A DNA stretch of 64,000 bases from Chara braunii. Lineage: Eukaryota > Streptophyta > Charophyceae > Charales > Characeae. Below the pieces are notes generated by a model. The model did no database searches. It was given only the letters and a program-made list of their open reading frames with translations, and was not told the DNA's origin. Location: the NCBI GenBank assembly GCA_003427395.1, contig BFEA01000176.1:288570-352569 (forward strand), given 5' to 3'. This document shows, one piece after another, positions 1 through 10,559 of this stretch; within the stretch, counting starts at the first letter, position 1; each line of letters begins with the position of its first letter. A program made the translations under genes and the position numbers.

Positions 1-38
1 TCCCAGATTCGATGGCCGCAAGTCAACAAGATACAAAG
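1..38. other. Chimeric left-end fragment, copy of 19324-19361
   Basis: These 38 bases are identical to 19324-19361, where the same sequence sits inside a segmental duplication just before a plastid-like insert. Here it is followed at once by sequencing adapter. It is therefore most likely read-through from a mate-pair molecule rather than true flanking DNA. Whether the window starts at a scaffold edge cannot be seen, but this would fit. Confidence 0.85.
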
Positions 39-72
39 CTGTCTCTTATACACATCTAGATGTGTATAAGAG

Positions 73-76
<4 letters not shown>
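39..76. other. Nextera mate-pair junction adapter (contaminant)
   Basis: The 19-mer CTGTCTCTTATACACATCT (39-57, the Tn5 mosaic end) is followed directly by its reverse complement (58-76). This is exactly the Nextera mate-pair circularisation junction. A translated peptide starting MCIRDR here is a well-known adapter artefact and not a protein. The bases on either side should not be assumed to be adjacent in the genome. Confidence 0.98.

Positions 77-122
<46 letters not shown>
77..122. repeat. (CT)n microsatellite
   Basis: About 22 uninterrupted CT units follow the adapter junction directly. CT/GA tracts recur through the window, at 31.6, 39.7, 43.8, 45.5 and 55.2 kb. Confidence 0.95.
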
Positions 123-126
<4 letters not shown>

Positions 127-187
127 GAAACGAAACAGGAATGCATTCCCGTTTCGTTTTTCGAAACGATAGCGGGAAGATGAACCC

Positions 188-407
188 ATTCGTTTTTCTT
201 ATTTCTTTGTTTTTTTTAATTTATTTTTCCCGTTTTCTGTGTTGTGTACCTTTTGCACGTTCGGTTCGTTTTTCTTATTTCTTTGTTTTTTTTTGGTTTT
301 TTTTGCCCGTTTTTTTCGTTGTGTACGTTTTGCATGTTCGGGATGTCTGCGCCCGGTAGTCCGAGCCTCGGCACGGATCCGCGTACCGGTCGGCCGAGGC
401 TCGGACT
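188..407. repeat. T-rich tandem units and a perfect 14-bp hairpin
   Basis: Positions 188-350 contain two or three degenerate copies of a T-rich unit holding the words GTTGTGTAC and TTTTGCAYGTTCGG, spaced about 70 bp apart. At 358-407 lies a perfect inverted repeat: AGTCCGAGCCTCGG (358-371) and its complement CCGAGGCTCGGACT (394-407) around a 22-nt loop. No coding sequence is convincing here. Confidence 0.8.
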
Positions 408-507
408 CGATAGTTGGGCCAGGTACTGGTGGTTTAATATCAAAATGGTAATAAAAAGGCATGAAAGGCTGTCCTGTTCAGATTCAACAGATAATTGAGT
501 CACCAAT

Positions 508-575
508 GGGCCTATCTTAGTTGGTACATCCTCTTAAGTGTTGAAAAACAGACTCAAGTTCGAATCCAACTACCT
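508..575 (+). repeat. tRNA-like SINE head or pseudo-tRNA
   Basis: The sequence starts like a tRNA (GGGCCTAT). It has an A-box-like TCTTAGTTGGTAC at about 515-527 and a good B-box, AAGTTCGAATCC, at 557-568, with tRNA-like spacing. No clean acceptor-stem pairing or anticodon arm can be drawn, so it is not called a functional tRNA. A tRNA-derived SINE just upstream of a decayed LINE is the simplest reading. Confidence 0.5.
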
Positions 576-679
576 TCAGCTCAAGATAATAAAATCATTT
601 AGAGTTGCGTGGGCCCGTTGCCCGCTTGCAAAACAATTCGGGTGAACATGGCACAAAAGGAGGGACGACGGTTCGAATT

Positions 680-1262
680 CACAAGAATTTGGATGCAATA
701 ACTATTGACTTCATGGTGGACTTAGGGGGCAGGTGAGTATGGGTGAAATTTGAAGTTGGGTCCCAAGACTGGACCATTACGTCAATTTATGTTCCAGTGG
801 ACTATAGAGAGAGATTGATATTTTTATCAGAGTTCCTTGGTTTATTACCGAATTCCGAAAATATCATCCTTGCAGCCGACTGGAACACTATTCTGAATCT
901 AGGACTAGATAACCCTAAGGTGGGTCTGATCAGATTGGGTCTGGTCAGATTAGACAGCAAATTGTTGCACAACTTTATAATATCACAAAATTTAGTCGAA
1001 GCCTATCGAACGCTCCATCGAAGCTTACACTTGGTTTGGTTCACCGACCCGACCAGCCCGAAGAAGATTGGACTACCTTCTGATGAAAGGTTAGCCATGG
1101 CAGGAATACACAGATGTAGATATACATTTCTCATACATCTCGGATCACAGACCAATGGTGAGGGTCTTTCAAATCAGTGAAGCTACTAAAAGGGGCCCAG
1201 GCTACTATAGACTGAATGTGATTCTTATGAAGGACCCAAGTGTCATCCAATGGACGCAGAAT
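680..1262 (+). pseudogene. LINE AP-endonuclease domain remnant
   Basis: A frame reading VDLGGR-stop-VWVKFEVGSQ crosses an in-frame TGA near 734. It continues as SIYVPVDYRERLIFLSEF and IILAADWNTIL, matching the exonuclease-endonuclease-phosphatase fold of plant LINEs, where GDWN is usual. After a frameshift, the catalytic C-terminal triad S-D-H is read at 1140-1148 (YISDHRPMVRV), followed by GPGYYRLNVILM. Canonical LINE endonucleases nick target DNA to prime reverse transcription. This copy cannot, because of stops and frame changes. Confidence 0.85.
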
Positions 1263-2330
1263 CAACTTGAGACTTGACAGAGCGTGAAGGAGTTGTTTTC
1301 TGAGGCGAATGAGTGGGGAGAGGTATAAATTTACATAATGCACCGATCCTTCAATATTTTCTCATATATTAGAGCGTAAAACAAAGCAGGGATGATAAAT
1401 ACATCATTTATAGAATTAAAATTATAGAACATTTTGGGTCAAAATAAGGTATCATATGCATATTGAACAATGACTCCGAAAATACAAATTGGAAATAATG
1501 CACATTCAAGATCAAGAACAATGAAAAGAATGACTAAACCGAAAGAATGTAATCACAAACGACAAAATAAGTAAAGAAATATTTCGACGGTTGATACTAC
1601 AAAAAACATACCTACCAATGGAAGAACTATCACATCCTTTCTCCACCCATTTGATAATCTCCGAGGATTTACATCAGTTGTGTGAATTTGCCAAACTATT
1701 TTCGAAGATATTTTAGAACATATGATGACATGGACTCCGATTTAAGAATAACAAGCACCTTTTGAAAACCCTGTAAGAATAATATCTCTCTAAGAGCGCG
1801 CTTGGATTTTGACAAACCTTTGACGCTAGAGGAATTATTAGTAGCTGCTAATAAAATGGCAAAAGGCTAGGCCACCAGAGTGGCCCGGGACCACTTGCCC
1901 GACCGGGCCAAAAAGGATTAAAATAAATAAAAATAAAATTGTATTTTTTAATTTGTATTTTTATTTTTAAATTGGTAACGAATTTTGATATGACCCTGAG
2001 GCAAAAGTTGTTCTGTTTATTTTTTTGCATAACATAGTTTGTTTTCGGATTTTTTGGGATTGAATTTTTTATTTATTTTTTTGCTGGGACCATCCGCACG
2101 GGCAACACAAGGTGACCCGGGCGGCTCGGCTGGTAGCCTAGGCAAAAAGTAAATATCATGGGGTTCATGGCCTCCTGATTGAGGTTTATTTGACTTTATG
2201 ACCTCAATTGGGTCCAATACTGTTAAGTATATTTAATAAAGTTCTCACAGGGACGAAATTGAATGAAAGTATGATGAAAAGGGTAATCTCTCTATTGTTT
2301 AAAAAAAAAGATAAGAAATAAATCTAAAAT

Positions 2331-3480
2331 CGACGATCAATATCCTTCTAAATGCTTCATATAAATTGATAGGAAAAACTATGACCCTACGGCTAGCGAG
2401 ATACCTGTCAGACCTCATTGGTAAATAATAGGGGGCTTTCGTGAAATATAAAAGTATAATTGATAACATTGTAGCAACCATCCAGACCCTGAAACTTATA
2501 ACGAAGGACAATCTGGACGTGACAATTCTCCTCCTCAATATGGAAAGGCTCACAATCGCGTTGGATGAACTTTTGTGATGACCACCCTGAAACATAAGGG
2601 TTTTGGTCATCCTTTCTGTCGATGGGTTAACTCAATGTATTATGACGCGGCAATCACTGTGATGGTAAACGGTCAACAATTAGAGGAATTATCTCTTACT
2701 AGATCTCTAAGGCAAGGTTGTCCTTTGGCCCCTCTCCTTTTTGTAGTGCACTTGAAAAATCCTATTAGACAATATCCGGTTTAACGACGAAATTACGAGG
2801 GTTGAATCTTAAAAACTGCATCCAATGGAAAAGGGGAACCTTGGCGGGATGACTTAGCCATTGCCTGTCAAAACAATAGAGATAACCTAACAACATTAAG
2901 ATCAGTCCTAAATACCTATAGCAAACAATCAGAGACCATTATTAATTGGAATAAGTCATCGTACTTTTCACCACCTACTTATAACCTGAAATTCAACTAA
3001 GAATTAAAAATTGTGTCTGCTGACTCATCTTAACGTTTTCTGGGAGTGTAAGTGTCCCTGGCAGACAATTCAGAGTTTCAAGATGTCATATTGGTGGATA
3101 AGTACTGCAACTGAATAGTCATTTGGAAACAGACAATACATCTATCTTTATTAGGTCGGACCCTGGTTCTCTAAACTGTTGCAGGATGAGTGTTGTGGTT
3201 TACGTTAGCATTTCATATTATCGGAGACAAGGCATATGAGATAATCTAGAAAGCAGAAAGACGCTTTATTTGGAAGCCAAAAGCACAAGAACATGAAGGG
3301 TGTATGTCAAAGGTGGCATGAGAAACAATTACTTTTCCTAAACAACAAGGGAAAGTAGGTATATTAAATCTCAGACAACAAAATCTGACACTACTGGCAA
3401 CATGGTTAATAAAAACCTTAACTACAGCCTCTGATGATCTTTGGTTGACCTTGGGTCTGCAAAATTTTAGTGATGCATGG
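2331..3480 (+). pseudogene. LINE reverse transcriptase remnant
   Basis: Across several frames one reads LLNASYKLIGKTMTLRLARY, then GAFVKYKSIIDNIVATIQTL, then DVTILLLNMERLTIALDELL. This is followed by GFGHPFCRWVNSMYYDA and RSLRQGCPLAPLLFVV. The catalytic Asp pair is present as DDLAIACQNN at 2848-2877, although the residue before it is not the usual Ala. Downstream, LGRTLVL, RRFIWKP and KVGILNLRQQNLTLLATWL match the thumb and C-terminal region of plant LINE RTs. Multiple stops make it non-functional. Confidence 0.9.
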
Positions 3481-4063
3481 TCATTGAGTAGACACGAAGA
3501 TGTTTGTGCTTGCCTATTAATACCCTTTTATATTAACAAACTTATTAAGTCGAAGTTTTGAGTGGTGCCTAGTATGCCTAAAAGAAATTGATGCTTACGA
3601 AGAAAGACCCACCAAACCCGAAACATGCAGTTCTCGTTGAAATCTTTTTTTTAAATCTTTATATTTTATATGAATATAGAAACTGTTTTTTAGCGCAAGG
3701 ACATTTGAGAAATTTTGGTAAGGCTTGGATAGAAAGAGGGGTAGTGAGGGTAAATGACATTTGGGATAAGGAAAAACAATATTAGGTTGACAGTGCAACT
3801 TTAAAACAAAAATTGTCAATATTAAGAGATGTGCAGCCCAAACATCAAAATTAATTAGTGTTATACCTGAAGGTTGGGTGAGGAACTTGCGGACAGAGGC
3901 AATATCAGTGGATGGAATGTGGGGGAAAAAACTAAATGAAAACGAACATTATTTCTGACAGATCAAGGGCCCTGCTCTGGATGGAGGTTTAGAAGCAACA
4001 GAATGACGTGTGGCGGAATACGGAACATTTACGAAAGAGATTTATCCGGGGGTGAAGGGTAAG

Positions 4064-4112
4064 TTTGACTCAATGAGAAGGATTTAAGAGATTGCAGTTC
4101 GAATCCTGTTAT
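4064..4112 (+). repeat. Weak tRNA-like B-box fragment
   Basis: GCAGTTCGAATCC near 4094-4106 is a good B-box, and about 30 bp upstream GACTCAATGAGAAG resembles a degenerate A-box. It is similar in kind to 508-575 but weaker. It is probably a SINE fragment inserted in, or at the end of, the LINE. Confidence 0.3.
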
Positions 4113-4129
4113 GACGAAATGACAAATGG

Positions 4130-5340
4130 TCATCTTGGATTAAAACCTTATTATTTACAAAAGGCGGACGAACAATTTCACTCGATATCCACCCATTCGA
4201 TGTAGGTTGGTGCGATACTCAAAATAGTAAGTTGATACCTCTAGATGAGTATAAGCCCAAGGTAGGCATTGAACTTCTTATAACGAAAGTTAAAAAACAA
4301 CCGTATACTACTGCAATGAAGAGACGGTCTGAACAAGGTATGCTAAGTAACTTTGTAGAAATGATGCAACTTTCTGAGTAGACTTGAAATGTCTCCCTTT
4401 CAATTGGCAAGCATGCTCTGGTTACAAGCTATTCTCGCCACAACATCAGTCATCTGGTTAGTGACAAAGAGTAGGAGAATCTTTACTACTTGCATAAAAT
4501 ATAAATGAGGATGAGAGACTACAAGACATTTATGACTAACTTCTCCTGCCTCACGACGTATCTGAGACCAGTAGATTCAACACTGGAACAAGATAGCGAG
4601 AAACAATTTTGAGTAAACAAACGATTGAATCTTGACTGATTGTATGAGCAGATAGGGAGAATAAAAATATGTGGTCCATGTAATAAGAGCAATCATAATA
4701 AAGATGATTTGGGATGATAGGAACAATCAATTCACATAAAAGGAACATCAATTCATGTCCGATATTCAAATCAAGAAGCGAATTACTTCAGATATTGGAA
4801 GAATGATCTACTGCGACTGACAACGACGAACGACACAAGGAATAAATCAGAGTAAACGAAAGTGTTTTTGGGATACTTTGGGAAGGGGTTCAAGATTTTT
4901 TATAATAAATGACAGGGGGAAACTCCCTATTTATCCTTGGTTGCTGACCAAGATTGGTAATGGGGAACGAATTAGTACCCCACATTGAATAAAGTTGATT
5001 TTTCCCGTCCGAATACAAGTTACTCAGAGCAACCCTCTTTTCTTTCGTTTATGAATCGGAATGAACGTTAAAAGTCTTATAGGGAGATGTCAAGAGGTCT
5101 CGTTCAAACAGAGAGTTATAAAGATAGACTCAAGGTTAGGCTCGATTATCCTAGTGTTTTAATCATCTTCCTTTTACTGAACGAGATTGTTGTTTTTTTA
5201 GGGAGTTATCATGAATTGAGAATGAGTTGAGGGATGCTGGACCCAGTTTCCAACTTTTGAGTCGAACCTGGATAATGGTCCAAGTCTCCGGGTAGAATTG
5301 TTAGATCCCTGACCTCAATTTACTCCTTCATAATAAATCG
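4130..5340. other. No recognised gene
   Basis: This is AT-rich sequence without a protein I can recognise. All open frames are short. It may be further LINE decay or unrelated intergenic DNA. Confidence 0.5.
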
Positions 5341-5348
5341 ATACTAAT

Positions 5349-5790
5349 TCCCCCCCCCCCCCCCCCCATAAAAAAAAACAAACAATATCGCGGTGGTTAA
5401 TACGGAAGGTAGGGGAAGGAAACGCCCGGTCGCCAAAAAACGACCGGGCAACAAGCTGTTTGCAAAAAAAAAAAAAAAAAAAAAACGAACAAGAAATTGC
5501 GTTACATTGTAATAAAGAAAAAAAAAATAGTTTGAGAAAAAGAGAAAAAAAAAAAAAAAAATTGACTCTCAGCATGCAATGTTCAAATATGCAACATGAG
5601 AATGAATCTTTTGTAAATTAATTATCATTTTGCAAGTTAGAACAGCACGTGAGAAAGAGTGAGAGAGAAAAAAAAAAAAAAAAAAAAAAAGTATTTCGCC
5701 CCCTAGTATACGTTGTTCAAATATGCAACACGAAAATGAATCTTATCACAAATGCAGGGAAATTCATTATCAAGTTGCAAATTCGAACTG
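5349..5790. repeat. Poly-C and poly-A tracts with a degenerate direct duplication
   Basis: A poly-C run lies at about 5350-5367, with poly-A runs near 5465-5484, 5545-5560 and 5669-5690. The sequence after the second A-run (about 5575-5640, with GTTCAAATATGCAAC) recurs after the third (about 5708-5790). This gives a duplicated unit of roughly 133 bp, each copy preceded by poly-A, as expected for tandem or nested A-tailed retroposons. Confidence 0.7.
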
Positions 5791-5912
5791 CGAAGTATGA
5801 TATGAAATTTACGGAGTTCCCTATAATATCTAAATGGACATTCTACATAAACCGAGAAAATACACAATTAATCTATAAGAAAAGTCTATCGAATGTACTT
5901 GTTGATGGGTAG

Positions 5913-5975
5913 GCGAAACACTATTTTAGTGGTGTGTTAATCCTTAGGGTAGACGAGGGTTCAAACCCACGCCAA
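5913..5975 (+). repeat. tRNA-like SINE head
   Basis: An A-box-like TTTTAGTGGTGTG is followed by CCTTAGGGTAGACGA and a B-box GGGTTCAAACCCAC at 5957-5970. This order is typical of tRNA-derived plant SINEs. Acceptor-stem pairing is not evident. Confidence 0.5.
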
Positions 5976-6249
5976 AGGCGCATGCCCAACTGTGAAGAAA
6001 GGTTGGGACGAGCGATGGTGATTTTTTCCTCGGTATTCCCGATGATCTGTTTCCACTAAGGATAGAAGGAACGACGAAAGGGAAAAACAAAAATTGTTGG
6101 GGAAGGAAACGCGCACAACAGGAGGGAGGGCAGATTAACGGAGAAACTAATTTTCATATTACTTGCCATGCCATTTATAAGAAACCAAAGGGTCATTTTA
6201 GTTAAAATTGCCACAAATTCATAGATGGAAGACCATACTTAATTACATG

Positions 6250-6326
6250 CAAAAAAAAAAAAAAAAAAAAAAAAAACAAGCATCCTGGTGGGTCTGAGCA
6301 AAGGACGAAAAAAAAAAAAAAAAAAT
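6250..6326. repeat. Two poly-A tracts
   Basis: A-runs of about 26 and 19 bases lie at about 6250-6276 and 6308-6326, separated by about 30 bp. They may be retroposon tails. No element body could be delimited. Confidence 0.8.
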
Positions 6327-6514
6327 TGTTTCAAGAGCCGACTCGAAAAATATCATGTCGATGGAGCGATGATGTAGCTTATACTCTTCAAACCAGACTT
6401 ATATTGGTGCCTATGACTTCGCATATAGTAGTAGTTAGGAGTCCAATTATTAGAAGTTTGTGTACTTTGTTTTCTTATTTGATTTGAATATTAAGTCTTC
6501 TGTTATTTTTCACA

Positions 6515-6724
6515 ATGGACTCGGCCACCCCCTCCTCCTCGTTTGACACATCGCATATTGACCTCCTTTCGGATGATGGTAAACAACAAATCAAGGATGT
6601 TTTGAGTGTATGTTTTAACGAAGGACTCTTGCCATGTTTTTCACTCCACGGGCTCATTGAGAAGGGAGTAGACTTTGTTAGGGTTACTGTCAATAAGGAT
6701 GTGTATCGTATCCAAGTTGACTAG
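6515..6724 (+). CDS. Small ORF of unknown nature (69 aa)
   Basis: An open frame of 69 codons starts MDSATPSSSFDTSHIDLLSD and ends RIQVD-stop. Its composition is less biased than that of neighbouring spurious ORFs and it contains no low-complexity tract. I recognise no domain. It could be a small gene, an exon, or a leftover piece of a transposon. No splice partners were found. Confidence 0.25.
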   Translation: MDSATPSSSFDTSHIDLLSDDGKQQIKDVLSVCFNEGLLPCFSLHGLIEKGVDFVRVTVNKDVYRIQVD

Positions 6725-6921
6725 TTAAGGGATTACGCTATTTCAATATTTTTCGATAACAAAGCCAAACCTCTTTCAGTAAACGTAAAGAATAGGTTAG
6801 TGCTTGCGTACGAAAATGGGTGTAAGTTACCCCCAAGAGAGGAGCATTTCGTAACGAGGGAAAAAAACTCGCTACGTGCGTAGCTTCGTCAAAATCGCAA
6901 GCCGATTGGATGCTAAGAAAG

Positions 6922-7310
6922 GGCAGTATCGAGCGCATCGGTCCCGCAGGGGCACCTTCCTGGCCTCGTCATGCAGAATTTTGCAGGACTTGTTATGGAC
7001 AGTGTTTGCCGCTCCGACCGAGTGTGTCAGCCGTACCTCTTACGAGCCACGGTCACACGAGACACAACTTACATCCACTCGAGAGAGTTGTCACCATCTC
7101 TTAGGTTGGCGCGTCCTCGTTAAGCTACCGAACCATGTGAGAAGACTTTTCTTGTGCAATTGCAGAGGTGGCCCAACTGAGGGCGTTTCTCATTCGTTGT
7201 AGCATAGCTTGTATGAGCGATTAACACCCGAATCAGACTCTCGCACGAATCGTTACCCGAGGCGCTGATCTCTCAAACGAGATTCTACGCCAGTCAACAG
7301 GGAGGATCAT
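6922..7310 (+). repeat. Repeat A, copy 1
   Basis: It starts near TCGAGCGCATCGGTCC and ends near CGCCAGTCAACAGG, the pattern shared with five other copies at about 13121, 17448, 26890 (inverted), 32129 and 32505. Each copy carries a hairpin with loop GTTGTCACC(A). Here the stem is AGAGA/TCTCT near 7085-7104, different from the stems of the other copies. Confidence 0.75.
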
Positions 7311-7669
7311 TTTAACCATGCAATACACTATAATGACAACAAAATTCGAATCTACTTACAATATCGTGCCTAGCCCCTTCTTATGCTCGACCCTTAACTG
7401 TTCTCTTGGTTGAGCGCGTGGATGCCAAGTACAAGATTCCAGATAAATAATAGTCGCGATACGAGCTTTGTCATATTGATTTAGCTATGCGCGAATATGC
7501 AAGCATTTGCGATGATGAAGTACTATATAGTACCCATAAAAGTGAGGTCCCGTCTGAATCATAGGATCACATGTGACACTCATATGTCGGTTGACGCACG
7601 AGCTAAAGGGGCAGTCCTTTAGCGAGCGCAGAAGCGGACCAAGCATCCCGCCATCTTCTGCACCCTATT

Positions 7670-7778
7670 GTGCCCCAATGAGGGGCACGATAAGATGGCA
7701 CTTCGGGTAGAAGGAAATTTGAAGTGGTGGTGAGTTGTCTAACGCACTGCCAGCAACACGCTAACCCTTCTACCCGAA
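7670..7778. repeat. Short hairpin and a 13-bp perfect inverted repeat
   Basis: GTGCCCC (7670-7676) pairs with GGGGCAC (7682-7688) around 5 nt. TTCGGGTAGAAGG (7702-7714) pairs perfectly with CCTTCTACCCGAA (7766-7778). At the corresponding place in copy 2 of the composite repeat a different perfect hairpin occurs (33256-33283). The fold is kept while the sequence is not. Confidence 0.8.
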
Positions 7779-8161
7779 ACTTTATCGTTCCACCAAGGTA
7801 AATATTAAACAAGGAAAATTAAATTGTCATACGTGCGTGAACGTGTAACTGTTCATAGGCCTCGACCTATGCTAAACACGTGAGTGTGTCGACTATGATA
7901 GTCGTACTTAAGAAAGTGTTTGATCCACATTTGTTTCTCTTTACGAATATTTCGACCCATAGCTCAATTTGCGTGAGTACTTCTGGTGTTGTCTGCACAA
8001 ATAAGTTTAAAAGGGAACCATAGGTGAAGGAAAATCACAATATCCAGTTTTGCGAACTTTCGCAAGCGACTATCGTGGCAACGCTTCACTCTTTAACCAT
8101 AACCGCTCGACCCTCCGTGGGCTTTAGCGTTGCGCACGATACTCTAGTGTCGGAAATTAAT

Positions 8162-8259
8162 CGGAGTGAAAGAGACATTCTTCATGATATAGAACAACTG
8201 AAGGAAGAATCGGAGTGAAAGGGACATTCTTCATGATATAGAACAACTGAAGGAAGAAC
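8162..8259. repeat. 49-bp tandem duplication
   Basis: Two nearly identical units start CGGAGTGAAA at 8162 and 8211. They differ by only a few bases, so the duplication is recent relative to the surrounding diverged repeat. Confidence 0.9.
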
Positions 8260-8278
8260 CGTTCAACCCTCGTGGCGC

Positions 8279-8325
8279 CTCTGACCACTAGGTAGAGCGC
8301 TAGGACAAGAAGGGTTCAAATGTAA
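8279..8325 (+). repeat. tRNA-like fragment
   Basis: ACCACTAGGTAGAGC (8284-8298) resembles an A-box and GGGTTCAAATG (8312-8322) a B-box, but their spacing is shorter than in a complete tRNA. It is probably a tRNA or SINE remnant. Confidence 0.4.
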
Positions 8326-9019
8326 AGTGCATAGGGAAAACTTTTTTTTTTTGAACAGGAACGTTAAATGTTTTGGACAATGACCTCAAATTTCAGATCA
8401 AGGACCAACGACCGACCAATTAATTTGAATATAAAAAATAAGCATACGCATTGTCGTGGGTATTGAGCATATGTGCATATACACGTGGCCTTGGCTATGT
8501 AAAGTAAAATGTTTGAATCAATCACGTAAAGGGTTTGTATGACATCGTATGATCACTTTCATAAATATTCATGTGATCCGTCCATTAACATTCACACAAT
8601 ACACAAACAATCACCAAGATTCAATCAATCACTTTCCACGCATACCTGCGATCACACAAAAACTTTAAAGAACAACATTGCATACACTGAAGGAGTCAAC
8701 TTTACAATTCTTTGCGACTCATACCCCGTCATTGCACACAAGTCAGGGTGAAACTTCCTACAAACATATGAAAACCCACAAGGGTTAAGGCTTTAGATTG
8801 ACATGCCGACACATATAAGTTTTGTCGTAAACTAACATGTTATCAAATGGTAATAGGTTAGTGATCGTTTGTATGATAGTCAAACAAATTGAATCTTCAA
8901 TCGAATGCACAGATCTGCATCAGGGTTCAAGCCAAAAATGACAAATACTACGTGTAAAACAAATGAAGGACATGCTCTATTTTGTAGCCTAACTCTTCTA
9001 CTAACTTTTCTCTTACCTT

Positions 9020-9290
9020 CCTTGAAACAATATCATAAGTTATTGAAAATTTTGGCAGCACCTCTCCTAAATAAGTTGGATTGTCAAATTATTCCTAAAA
9101 AAAAAAGATAACTCTCAAATTTTCAGAAAAATTCGTTAACACTTCCCGTAGGAAAAATATTTTTTTATAATTTTTATGAACTCTTTTCGAGTTCGTGAAA
9201 CATTTGGCGGCGTTTTCCGTAGGAAAATGAGGGTTCCAAGATTTGTACAAAGTTGAAAATGCGAAAGCAAAATACAACTTTATTTGAAAC
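9020..9290. repeat. Hairpin units around TTCCCGTAGGAAAA, copy 1
   Basis: Two or more units contain CTTCCCGTAGGAAAA or TTTTCCGTAGGAAAA, a small hairpin with CGTA-type loop, flanked by AAATTTT-like arms. Related, more regular units occur at 34290-34880 and inverted at 23800-24190. The unit repeats about every 120-140 bp in copy 2. Confidence 0.65.
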
Positions 9291-9591
9291 TAACTTCTAA
9301 CACTCACTTAATAATTAAAACTAAAGATAGTCTACACGATCCTTCTTTGAAGATGGTATCGTAAGCTAGCACTAGTCCTAACTTTTAGTAAGCTATAAAA
9401 AGATAAACAAAAAACACACATACAAGTAAGCACAATCTAATATTTCACTAACCCTTAATTCCTTTATGAAACACATAGTTCATTTGTCTCTCAATTAAAT
9501 TAAACCCTTATACCCTGTCGTTGCCTATGATATAAGGTTACACCAACCCATCGTATGACTACGTTCAACCTGCCTTAAAAGATAAATATAT

Positions 9592-10345
9592 GGTTAGACT
9601 GCCTCATCCTAGAGGTGCGTCTAACCCATTTAGACGACAACCATAAAGCGTACGACTAAGTCGCCCCATCTAGGGGTACGCTTAGCCAACTTAAACAATT
9701 GACATAAGAGAGATAGCTCGACCGCCTCATCCTAAGGATACGTCCAGTATCTGTCTTAAAATGACATAGGACATACAACCAGGATGCCCCATCCTAGGGG
9801 CACGCTTGGCCGCCCAAACAATTACTTGTGGCATATGACTAAACCTCTTCATCCCAAGGGTACATTTCGCCTGCCTTACAACAACTTTATGATGTATAAC
9901 TGAACGCCCCATCCTAGGGCTACATTAAACCAACAACATAACATTCAACATGTAATTGCACTAGTTTATCCGTTCTTCTAGCAGACGATCAGACCGCCCC
10001 ATCCTAGGCGTACGTCCAACCTTGCCTTAACCATGTTTAAACTCAAAATAACCAATTTTATACGAACTCTCTGCCTTTTCATGTTACTACGGGCATAGGA
10101 ATGGACCGCCTCATCCCAAGGGTAGGTCAAGTTTGTTTGGATTACCATCAATATTATACTTGAATTTTTTGTTTTTTGCTTTGTGTTCTATTTGGCTTAT
10201 TGACTCGACCGCGCCATCCTAGGGGTATGCCTCGTCTGCCAAGGTAATATAATTAAAGTATATAATATCAATTTGTATATTTCAGTTTCAATTAGGTGTA
10301 TGACTCATAACCAGATCACCCCATTCTAGGGGTACACCTAATCGT
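9592..10345. repeat. Hairpin array H1
   Basis: About ten units share a core like CGCCCCATCCTAGGGGTACG. The first six begin near 9592, 9654, 9717, 9779, 9838 and 9899, a spacing close to 61 bp; later ones lie 90-115 bp apart. Flanks tend to be complementary. The first is a perfect 8-bp stem GGTTAGAC (9592-9599) / GTCTAACC (9619-9626) around 19 nt, while the second uses CTAAG/CTTAG. Stem sequences differ between units while the loop is conserved. No coding potential is seen. Confidence 0.8.
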
Positions 10346-10559
10346 TGCCCTTTTCTCCCTCAGAACCAAAGCAAAGGACATGATCAACGTAACCTACAGT
10401 GGACCCAACTCTTTTTAGGAACAAAAAAAAACAAGGATTTTCGGTTGCCAAACCTAGGGTGTTCGTCCTCCTGTTCAAAACCCCCTAAAGAAACAAGCGA
10501 CCGGACCGTCCAACTTAGGATAGGCCAAGTCCTTAAAGGTCATGCATTCAACCTAATGA

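Larger units (their letters stand above)
660..4130 (+). mobile_element. Decayed LINE (non-LTR retrotransposon)
   Basis: An endonuclease region (about 680-1262) and a reverse transcriptase region (about 2331-3480) lie in the expected order on the same strand, each interrupted by stops and frameshifts. LINE-like C-terminal wording (VNDIWD) can be read near 3750. The end is ill-defined because no poly-A tail or target-site duplication was found. 1270-2330 should be the linker between the two domains but gives no readable protein. The element is clearly dead. Confidence 0.85.

Noticed and set aside
60-359. Open frame starting MCIRDR with Ser-Leu repeats
   Set aside because: It is a translation of adapter plus a CT microsatellite.
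9592-10345. CRISPR-like array of short repeats with spacers
   Set aside because: Repeat units vary in their flanks, spacing ranges from 59 to over 110 bp, there are no cas genes, and the context is eukaryotic. Hairpins with conserved loops explain the pattern better.
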